Shown: piece after piece, positions 53,760 to 62,100 of the stretch | Layout of the letters: the number at the start of each line of letters is the position of its first letter | Numbering within the stretch: the stretch's first letter is position 1 | From: Agarophyton chilense | Taxonomy: Eukaryota > Rhodophyta > Florideophyceae > Gracilariales > Gracilariaceae | Direction: 5' to 3' | Assembly: GCA_030374765.1 (NCBI GenBank) | Contig: JARGXX010000079.1 | Span: forward strand, 992,001-1,056,000 | DNA length: 64,000 bases | Translations under genes and position numbers: made by a program | The notes under the pieces: generated by a model | What the model was told of the DNA's origin: nothing | Database searches by the model: none | The model's input: only the letters and a program-made list of their open reading frames with translations

Positions 53760-55049
53760 TTATTCGCCCTTGATAAAGTCGTCCAACTCTACCGCCACCT
53801 CTTCTGCCATCGCTTGCTCCTTTTCCTTTGTCAATACACATTCCCTCCATGCCACGCGCTGCGGTGTGCCCAGCACTCGTGCAGCTACCACTCGCCCAAA
53901 AATGGACGGTATTGATCGTTTTTCGCTACATTCCACGACTACTCGTCCTCCGGATGTTAGCTGCGCCCAGAACGCGTCGCGCCACCCATTTCGCCGCACT
54001 TCACGCATGCAGCTCCCATGCTTCCCGTCACCAGCTGTTGCAACTTCCACACCCTCAAACCCGACTTGTTCCCCAACATTCTTAATTTCTTCCACCAGCG
54101 CTTCGCTTTTCGACTTCTTGATAGCTATCGCTTGTATGCACATGTGCATAATTCTTCTCTTCTCCTTGTCGTTTTCCAATTGTTGTTCGCTACCCACAAC
54201 TCTCTCAAAGAAGAATCCTTCCCCCTCATATTTCTGTTTATAATACTGTCCAATCCCGTCCATGACGTGTTCTATTTCTTCCACAGTTTCATTTCTGATT
54301 TCAATGCAGCTTGTTACATGTCTCACCGGCACAATCACAAAGTGACTTCTGTTCAGTCCTCCTTTTGCAAGAGCCACATACACCTCTTTTCCCACATATG
54401 TCACAAGATGCTTCTCAACTTCGTTCGCCAGACAAAACCAACATTCCTGCTTTCTTCGTTTCTGCGGTCGCGATCTTTCCACCTCGTACAGCATTTTCCC
54501 ACTTGCAGTCTCCCTTTCTCCTATTTCCGCAATGGGTGTAATGTCCGCAGCAAACAACCACTTTCCGGACCCCATCTCAGCCACTTGTATCATTCTAGTA
54601 GCATATGAACACCCCTTGAGCACGAAAGGCTCGTACTTCTCGAACGCCTCTCCACCAAAAAAGTGATATTTTGGCTTAACGCGCAACCCCAGTCTCGCAC
54701 ACTTCTCATCACTCCCTACACCTGACGGTGCGCTACTCACAAGTACATCTACCTTCGCATTGAACATGCTTTCAGCTCCCGGAGCTACCAGCAGTATAGC
54801 CAAGCCATTTACTATCTTCAGCGCGCTCGGTCCCACGTAATGCAGGTTTTCTGCCACACTTCGTCTTTCGTCGGATTCGGCGAAACTGTTTGCTGCAAAA
54901 TAGGTTGGAATCGGCATTGTACAGGCTGCTGATGGTGGCGAAAGAAGCAGTATCACATGAAAGCAACCCTTCTGTTTGCTTAATTTCTCAAGCTTCGGCA
55001 CGATTATCTCAAAGTCCAAACCAGGATTCACCACGAGCACGCGCACCAT
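53760..55049 (-). CDS. CWF19-like protein 1 (CWF19L1/Drn1) homologue
   Basis: 429 residues from ATG 55049. The frame is open further upstream but offers only a TTG, and MVRVLVVNPG aligns with the start of known family members. The N-terminal half resembles the metallophosphatase-like domain of CWF19L1 (KQKGCFHVILLLSPP, ENLHYVGPSALKIVNGLAIL, RVKPKYHFFGGEAFEKY), though the metal-binding residues are not obvious. Residues 203-206 are CWFC, followed by a HIT-like domain with ALAKGGLNRSHFVIVPVRH (His236, His244). Family members (yeast Drn1) associate with the lariat-debranching enzyme Dbr1 and affect intron turnover. Yeast and human proteins are about 500-540 residues, so this one is short at the C-terminal end. 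Polypyrimidine sequence upstream (55090-55100, minus) could hide a 5' exon. Confidence 0.8.
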   Translation of the reverse strand: MVRVLVVNPGLDFEIIVPKLEKLSKQKGCFHVILLLSPPSAACTMPIPTYFAANSFAESDERRSVAENLHYVGPSALKIVNGLAILLVAPGAESMFNAKVDVLVSSAPSGVGSDEKCARLGLRVKPKYHFFGGEAFEKYEPFVLKGCSYATRMIQVAEMGSGKWLFAADITPIAEIGERETASGKMLYEVERSRPQKRRKQECWFCLANEVEKHLVTYVGKEVYVALAKGGLNRSHFVIVPVRHVTSCIEIRNETVEEIEHVMDGIGQYYKQKYEGEGFFFERVVGSEQQLENDKEKRRIMHMCIQAIAIKKSKSEALVEEIKNVGEQVGFEGVEVATAGDGKHGSCMREVRRNGWRDAFWAQLTSGGRVVVECSEKRSIPSIFGRVVAARVLGTPQRVAWRECVLTKEKEQAMAEEVAVELDDFIKGE

Positions 55050-55065
55050 TTGCACCAACTTCTCG

Positions 55066-55262
55066 ATGAGTTCTTCAGCGCTTCGAAAAAAAAAAGATAC
55101 TCAAAGGTTTGCGTGGAATGACCAGACTAATACGCAGGATATGATCCCAAAGATATCACCAAAGAAAGAGCGCTCTACCTTCGTAGCTAGACAGCTTGAT
55201 CCGTTCGCAATCGCAGACTTTACTTTGGAGCACATGAAGGACCCGTTCGACGATACTAGAAT
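55066..55262 (+). CDS. Possible first exon of a small unknown gene
   Basis: ATG 55066 opens a 66-codon frame (MSSSALRKKKDTQ, then SPKKERSTFVARQLDPFAIA and LEHMKDPFDD) that runs into a GTGAGC donor-like site at 55263. A second stretch ending in a good donor (TCTAGAG/GTAAGA at 55478) reads MKPDETANRPHIAHGDDHDC in one frame and could be a later exon. The start codon lies only 16 bp from that of the divergent CWF19L1 gene, which is very tight, and no homologue is recognised. Could be chance. Confidence 0.25.
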
Positions 55263-55884
55263 GTGAGCGTCCCGTTTGCTCGATAATCTGCGCCACGGCA
55301 ACACTCAAGAGGCTGATTCCGATTGCATGATGTTTCAAAAAATACAAGAACGTCTTTCTCGCGTTGTGTGGCGTGAAAGGCATCTGTATGAAACCAGACG
55401 AAACAGCAAATCGGCCTCACATCGCGCATGGCGATGATCACGATTGTGGTCATGACAACGCCATGCGAACTCTAGAGGTAAGAGTCCCGAAATATGAAGC
55501 TTTTCCCCTTTCAGGATAAGGCATATCTCGATAACGTGTGCGGCTTTCGATTTTCGACTCTTTTCAGATTGCCTTGGGCAATATATTCCTTATTCTACAC
55601 AGCACTAAACCGGGTTATTACTGTTAATTTGTTGCTCTTCCAGATATAAAAGAAGTTTGTGTGGTACCTTTATTTTGTTGACTACGGCAAAGCAAATATT
55701 GTCAAAAGATAACGTGGAACCGTCTGGCGAGTAGGCTGCGTTCCAGGGACAAACACTAGGAGTTACCTGTTTCTCTCCGGTGCTCTGCATAGCAGAGTGC
55801 ACACCATTGCAGCGGCAAGCTTCGTTTCGGCGGTATGAGTAGTACCATATAGTTCAGTTTAGTTACATTTCGAACGAGTTTAAG
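55263..55884. other. Region downstream of SPT4 toward CWF19L1
   Basis: Holds the 3' UTR of the minus-strand SPT4 gene at its right end, and possibly later exons of the candidate gene at 55066. The donor-like site at 55478 is the only splice signal of note. Nothing else supportable. Confidence 0.35.
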
Positions 55885-56396
55885 CTAGCCATCTGGTTTG
55901 TCGGTTGTAGCCAAAACTGAGTGCATTCGAATCCTGTTCTCCTCCAACTGTTCCACAATATCATTCGGCATGCGAGCATCAATATGAATAGCGTAAGCAC
56001 CAGGTGCGAAGGAAGCTAAGGTGCTCGTGTCAGCAACACGTAAAAGAACATAGAAATAACGACATGAACGCAAATTGAAAAAACTTACCAACTCGTTGCC
56101 ATTTCGCGACCCAGGATTTCGAGGGATTCATCACCACATAAGTACTAGTCATATCATATGTTAGAAATTGGCGAACATGTACACCGTTCTGATTTCAAAA
56201 CTTACCCAACGAATTGAGATGTTGTACAGGCGCTTATTCGCTCCTTGTCGCCGTTCAGACTCATGAATGGGCAGTTATCGCAGCCGTCATTGTAGAATTG
56301 TTGAGTGGTTTTGATTAATGAACACGACATGCATGCCTTGAGCCTACTTTGAGTGACTTCCGTCGGCACAACATGTGCCCCTGAAGCGTTGGCCAT
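55885..56396 (-). CDS. SPT4: Transcription elongation factor SPT4
   Basis: Three exons on the minus strand: 56396-56206, 56144-56089 and 56015-55885, with introns of 61 and 73 bp that both have GTAAGT donors and TAG acceptors. Together they encode 125 residues (usual length about 117). The zinc finger is complete: Cys22, Cys25, Cys39 and Cys42 in LKACMSCSLIKT and DGCDNCPFMSL. Exon 2 encodes VVMNPSKSWVAKWQRV and exon 3 APGAYAIHIDARMPNDIVEQ, both conserved SPT4 segments. Spt4 binds the NGN domain of Spt5 to form the DSIF complex, which keeps RNA polymerase II processive and acts on chromatin in the nucleus. The start MANASGAH is the first ATG that gives the family's length. Confidence 0.92.
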
Positions 56397-57147
56397 AGTG
56401 AATTGTAGACGGTTCGGGGGCGCGCAAACCAGTAAGCACAGACAAGCTCCTGTGCGGAGACACTGCCACCAGTTTCTGTGCAAAAGAGCGAAGAAACAAA
56501 GCAAGCTTTACCAGACCACTCGAACCTCGCAAAGATCCAAAGAAAGCGGCCTCCAGCTGATGCTGGAAATCTAGCTAGCAGTGAAGAATCCTACCCTCGT
56601 GACTCAACAGCAGTCGGACAGCAGTCATGCTTCTGTTGTGAGCAACAAAGATCTAAAGAAAGCGGCTACTTTGCACTGCGCACAGAAGGGATGGCAAACT
56701 GCCCATGCTGTCAAAAGCGTGTCGGGTTTGGTGTGACATGGCAGGCTTCGTCCAATCCAAAGCAGGAAAGAACGGGGAGCGGCTCACCTTGAAAGTTTCT
56801 TATTTTTTTCCACGTCAGACCGTTCTGAATAGTTCGGACCACTTGGCGCTTCCTACGCGGGCAGCGTCAACACTGCAAGATCCAGCCACCCCCAGCTGTC
56901 CCTAAACCCGCCTCCCTGGCGCTGGGCAGAAATCTACTTTGTGGCTGTCACGCTGCTCAGTTTCTCATCTTATCTACGCGCACCTTTGTCAACTTCACCT
57001 TGCGTTCTTATAAAGAGCTCGTTCCGCCCCTCACCTTTCGCGGTGCGTTAACCCACGATATCGTTTCTCCCATCTCCACGCTTTTCCCAACAAACTTGTC
57101 CTTGGACGAACCTTCGCTCCACGAAAACTTGAGCCATTCCCGCGAAA
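56397..57147. other. Divergent promoter region between SPT4 and the second thioredoxin
   Basis: 750 bp with no supportable gene. It contains a short duplicated segment: GCAAAGATCCAAAGAAAGCGGC near 56527 and AACAAAGATCTAAAGAAAGCGGC near 56644 agree over about 20 bases. The region serves both transcription directions. Confidence 0.45.
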
Positions 57148-57675
57148 ATGATGTCAGCCTTCTCAATCTCAACCCCGCTACGCCTCTCTCCCACCGTACT
57201 TCCGCCACACTCGAAGTGTCATCGCCGACCCCTACAGCTCTCCGTAGCTACTCCTCCACCACCGCTTCGTCCCTCCGATAAGAGTTCTTCCCATGAACAC
57301 GCCTCTCCGGCCCAGCCACTCGTTGGAGCCGAATCGTTGCAACGGGCTCTTCTTACGACTCCTCCTGGGAAACTCGTCGCTGTGATGTTCCACGCGCGGT
57401 GGTGCCGCGTTTGCAAGACACTTGCCCCGAAGCTGCACCGCGTCGCTGAACAGTTTCCAGACGTCATCTGGCTTTCAGTTGACTTTGCTGAACTTCCGAA
57501 CAAGCCACTATCCGCGCAGCTGGGGGTCAAGTTGTTGCCCACCTTCAGGTTTTACAACCCACAGGCGAACATTGACGATGCTGTAGATCATTTTACCACC
57601 GGACCGTTCGGTGTAAAAAGATTGGTGGAGCATTTGGAAAAGCAAAGCCAGTCGGGCGTAACGGAGAGCTCATGA
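57148..57675 (+). CDS. Atypical (ACHT-like) plastid thioredoxin, CRVC active site
   Basis: 175 residues from ATG 57148 (an ATGATG start). The first 55 or so residues are rich in Ser, Thr, Pro and Arg and lack acidic residues early on, as plastid transit peptides do. The thioredoxin domain has LVAVMFHARWCRVCKTLAPK with Cys86/Cys89, then FPDVIWLSVDFAELPNKPLS, VKLLPTFRFYNP (cis-proline) and a final helix GVKRLVEHLEK. This pattern (V-x-F-x-x-x-W-C-x-x-C-K/R, then PKL) fits the ACHT group of plants and algae, which relay redox signals from 2-Cys peroxiredoxin in the plastid. It is longer and closer to ACHT than the paralogue at 48873. Confidence 0.85.
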   Translation: MMSAFSISTPLRLSPTVLPPHSKCHRRPLQLSVATPPPPLRPSDKSSSHEHASPAQPLVGAESLQRALLTTPPGKLVAVMFHARWCRVCKTLAPKLHRVAEQFPDVIWLSVDFAELPNKPLSAQLGVKLLPTFRFYNPQANIDDAVDHFTTGPFGVKRLVEHLEKQSQSGVTESS

Positions 57676-58214
57676 ACATGCTACTAGTGGTTGCGATTCT
57701 CCAAAAAAGTTACGTATACGCAGTTCCTTGCCACGTCGTTTAATTGGCACTTGTCTGTCTGCGAATCGTTACGGCGCTTGTGAGTCTGACAAGCGTCTCA
57801 CCTGCACACATGTGGAGTCACCTGTTGTCAAACTATGACGACGCCAAATGCGTACAAGGATTGATTCAACTCCGCATCTATGCTGATACGAACGTACATC
57901 CGTTCTTTCACAACTTTATACTCGCTGACGTCTGTTTTGTGCTTCTTTTTCGTGCTGATGAATTTTGGCCGTTCACGTGGCATCATTCTCTTCCCTACAA
58001 GCTTCTAACTTTATTGTATTCTCATTTGTAAAACTTTTCTTTCAAACTGTACTTGACTTTTCAGCTGTACCCACTTTACATTGCACACGTCCTTAACTCC
58101 CGTGTTCTTGAGAGGAATCCACTGCCAACGTCGCACAAACATCTTCGAACGTCGTTGGCTACTTCTTTCCGGCCGTTTTGTCGCTCTACTCAACAGAACG
58201 ACTGGCCTTTGCCA
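57676..58214. other. Region between the second thioredoxin and the next gene
   Basis: No supportable gene. A good splice-acceptor-like sequence (TTGACTTTTCAG, ending at 58064) suggests that the gene at 58215 may have a 5'-UTR intron or an upstream exon. Confidence 0.4.
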
Positions 58215-58604
58215 ATGAGTCTTCGAGAGCCTGATGCAGTCCCGCAGGACACCAATGCAACAACCGAAGAAGTGGTTTCCAACACACCGCCTCAAAAATT
58301 GGGTAAACATGGAGTGAAGCTTTTTATCATCGCTTGTGTGCTTTCAGTGATTCTGTTCACTTCGTGCATCATCGCTGGAATTGTCGTTGCACTACTAAGG
58401 AATGACCTTACGAACACTGTGAGTGATTACGCGCTGAAGCACGTTCTCGTGCCGTTGTTGGGGATCTTCGGTGGTTCACTGGTGCTTTTAATTCTTGCTT
58501 ACTTTCGATACAGAAAGCTGAACTCAAAAGATGGAGACATGAACGTTAGCAACGATGATCATGGGAAAACAATCGATTTGAAAGGTGGAGAGGATATCCC
58601 CTAG
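58215..58604 (+). CDS. Small two-TM membrane protein of unknown family
   Basis: 129 residues from ATG 58215. The frame is open upstream to 58053, but only from a TTG and across a likely splice acceptor. Short hydrophilic N-terminus (SLREPDAVPQD), TM1 at about 35-61 (LFIIACVLSVILFTSCIIAG), a loop LRNDLTNTVSDYALK, TM2 at about 77-98 (VLVPLLGIFGGSLVLLILAY), then a basic YFRYRKLNSKD stretch and an acidic tail. By the positive-inside rule the tail is probably cytosolic. I recognise no family. Confidence 0.55.
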   Translation: MSLREPDAVPQDTNATTEEVVSNTPPQKLGKHGVKLFIIACVLSVILFTSCIIAGIVVALLRNDLTNTVSDYALKHVLVPLLGIFGGSLVLLILAYFRYRKLNSKDGDMNVSNDDHGKTIDLKGGEDIP

Positions 58605-59157
58605 CTAGTGTTACAGACGGAGTGCTACAGTGTACGCAAGTCAACGAAGTTAATTCGCCAAAACCTAGCTAGTTACCATCTTGGTTGCATTTTCGCTATT
58701 TGAAGTGCCTGACGAGGCGCTAATAGGTAAAATGCAGAACCATACGTAAATGTCCAGCGAGTTGAGGCACATTTGTTACATATTTACAATGCAGATAAGA
58801 TTACCTTCCACCGAACATGTGTCTACTTCAGGCGCACTGCTGATGAAATATATTCCGCGATGGGACTGAGCGTATATCAGTCGCTGTTTCGGAGATAGTA
58901 CGCTTTCTGACCCAAATGCCAGTCAGACCGCGACACGGTAGATAAGATGTTGACGTCAGAAATTTGGCCATGAGCCTCAACACTTCTCTGATACGAAATA
59001 GTTCTCTTCGAGCTCATTCGTATCCTGCCCTTTTCGAAAGGCTTGATTTCTCGGGGACCATGGGCTTCTTTTACATCAGACGAGAATGTTATTTGTTCTC
59101 AGCTTTGACACGGAAACGACTGCTTTGGCTCCATTCGTTCGTTCTTGATCTCAAAGG
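58605..59157. other. Region between two convergent genes
   Basis: 553 bp downstream of both the two-TM gene (plus) and the Snf2-type gene (minus). No gene seen. It must contain both 3' UTRs. Confidence 0.45.
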
Positions 59158-62100
59158 TTACGCCCTTTGTCGCGTCCTTTCTGTATCTGTGTTCACCGAA
59201 AAACTTATTTCAAAATCGTCATCGGAATCTGTTAAAACTATAACTTCTGTGGCCGGTATAACAGGTCGGCGAGAAGATTCTTGATGAGCCTTGGAAACAG
59301 AATTGGATTGCACGAAACTCGCATTTCTAGTTCTAGATTTTCCACGTGTTCCCCTCGGCTCTCCAGACAGCTGTTTGTTTGTTGAGAATGGGCAAGTCGA
59401 GATACTATTCAATGCTTTCATACCAGAAGGCACGCTCCTTCTCGGTCTTTGTGCTGCTGATGATTGTGAGCCTTTGGAGTTCATTCTGATTCCGTCGTTA
59501 GACAGATTCATTTCACGGGACAGGAGTTCCAAATTCTTTTGAGGCAGACCATTGGCCTCGAGAAGACTTTGCCTTTCTTTTCGCAAAACTTGAGGAACAG
59601 TTCGTGTCTGCGAGCCCAGAACTTGACCAGACTCACGCAGAGAAAGGCCTGCTTTCGCAAATGGGGGTTTCGGTTGGGGCACAACAACAGAAGGACCGGG
59701 ATCAACGCATCCGGTTTGAGGAACAGTTCTTCTGAGCGCGGTGGGCATTTTGCGTTCTTTCTGAAAAACGGGTGTCGTTTTCGATATCAAATCCAGCGAC
59801 CCCTTCTGTGCTGCTTGACCACTTAAGCCCGAGAGTCTATATGTTTGATTCGTGGTGGATGGTGGTGCCATCTTGCTTAACCCAATTGGCAGTCCAGCGC
59901 TCCCACTGCAAGCTTGGCTTGAAACTCCCGTCGACGCGAATGTTGAAGACGAGTTCCTCATACATTCCACCTCTGTCTCACTCTTAAATCTCCTGGAACC
60001 TGCTGGGACGGGGGATACCCCAATTGCAGCGCATAAACGATTATATTCGAGAATGTATCTCGCCGCTTGATTCTGTACTGTGGATGAATTCGGTGTATTC
60101 TCTCTCTGACGCATCTGTGACCATGGACTGGTGCGGGGAATGGCTACTCCATTCCTTCTCTTCACGGGTACGGAAGAAACCGATTTCCTTGAAATGCCAT
60201 GCGTTGGGTCTGTTGAGATAGATGTTGTGTTCTTTTGATTCAATGTCTGGCCCGACTTCGATACAGGAATACCAGTTCCCAAGGAGCTTGTCCTCGTGGA
60301 CCCGGCCACAAATCTCGTAGATGAATTGGTTGATTGAGAAACGGGAGCAATAAAGATACCTTGAGGTTTAGAACGACCTGTATCAAGAGCATGAGGCCTG
60401 ATAAAAACCCCGTTCGAATCAGTCCCTAACGTCTTATGCTTCGTTGCTGTAACAATAGCGACATCTTTCGTATCCATCGTCTTCCAACCAGATTGCAAAA
60501 CACCTGTAACATTCGTTGTGGATACTTCAGCGCCAGCTACATTCATTCTCGGTGCCTCGCAGGCAGCAACGTTCGATCCAATTCGTCCGACATCGTGTGT
60601 GCTGATAGGAATTTGAGGACTCTTTGACCAATCTTGGAGCAAGCCAGCCCCCGGCATTTGCACCTTTTCTTTCTCATTCTCCTCCGGTCCAATATTATCG
60701 GTTTCTACATCTGATTCTTCTTCGACAAAATCTATATCGTTTATAACCAGTTCCGGATCTTTCTCATCATCTCCACTGCCCAAGTCTGAAAAGTCTTCAT
60801 AATTGATCACTTGTCGTCGTGCCCGGGCTGCTCGACCTCGTTTGCTATAGCTACCGATCAAGGCCTTCGACTTCAATGCATCTTCATAAATTTGAACAGC
60901 GACCAAGGGCCCAGATGAGTACAGTGCCTTGGCTGCCGCCCAGATGTCAGCATCCTTTCTCAGCCACCTAGGAATATCACTAGGGCGGCAACCATCAACG
61001 GAATCAATCCATATCGGATCAAGAGAGACAACTGGGAGAGCGGTCTCCCCAGTGCGCAAAAGAGCTTCATCCCACTTCCTAAACATGAGCTTATCTGCTC
61101 TTTCTTCTTTAGATGTGTCGACACTGCAATCTGTGGTGGTTATTCCTGTGTCTCCAAAATCGATTTCCTTGTAGTTCATTGATTCTAGCCGTTGCAGAAG
61201 TTGCTCCAGATCTCTTTGTCGCATACGTTGATCAAGTGCCGCTCCATGGGAAGTGTTAAACTTTCCAGCCCCAACTGCCACCGCTTGTGTTTTCATTTTG
61301 TTTCGAGCTGCTTCTACAATCAAATCGTCAATACTGCGATCGGTGACAAGGCGTAAAATGTGCACAGTTTTCTTCTGACCAATTCTTTGGATTCTGGACA
61401 CTGCTTGCAGGTCTGCCGAGGGGTTCCAGTCAGAGTCGAACAAAATTACTGTATCTGCTGTTTGAAGATTCAATCCAACGCCACCTGCTCGAGTGGTCAA
61501 CAAAAAAACCGGAATATCGGACCCCTCGCGGTTGAATTCAGCCAGCCCAGAGGAACGATCGTCTGCAGATGTCATCCCATCCAATCTGCTGAACTTGACG
61601 TGAAGTAGCTCCATTAGGTCTTCGAGAAAGTCGAGTACTTCCCGGAACTGAGAAAATATGAGCACCCTGTGATCGCCAGCAAGAAGACGGGGTAATGCAT
61701 AGTAGAGAAACACAAATTTTCCAGAAACAGCAACAACGCGAGGGCTGACTTGGTTGGAATAACTGTCATACAAAGCAGGTGAGACAATGTATGGATGATT
61801 GCAGACCCGTCGCATGGCCATGACAACATTATTTAAACCGGCATCCTTTGTTGTAGCCCTGTGCTGAAAGTGAACCATCAAAGCCTTTTGCAAGGCACTC
61901 ATTGGACATCGTATCACAACTTCATCCGCTGACGTGAAAGTCGGACATACATCAGCTCGCACCCGACGGCGAAAGAAAGGGCGTATCACAGTATGCAAGC
62001 GATCAACGATGACAGACTTCTCAGCTGCAGTAAGACCTACATTGGTGTTTTTCTTTTCCATCTTCGACGAAAAGGGTGCCGAAAACCATGTTTCGAACGT

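Noticed and set aside
53271-54608. Plus-strand frames over the CWF19L1 gene and its 3' side
   Set aside because: Opposite-strand shadows with Ser/His/Arg-rich composition and no family match.
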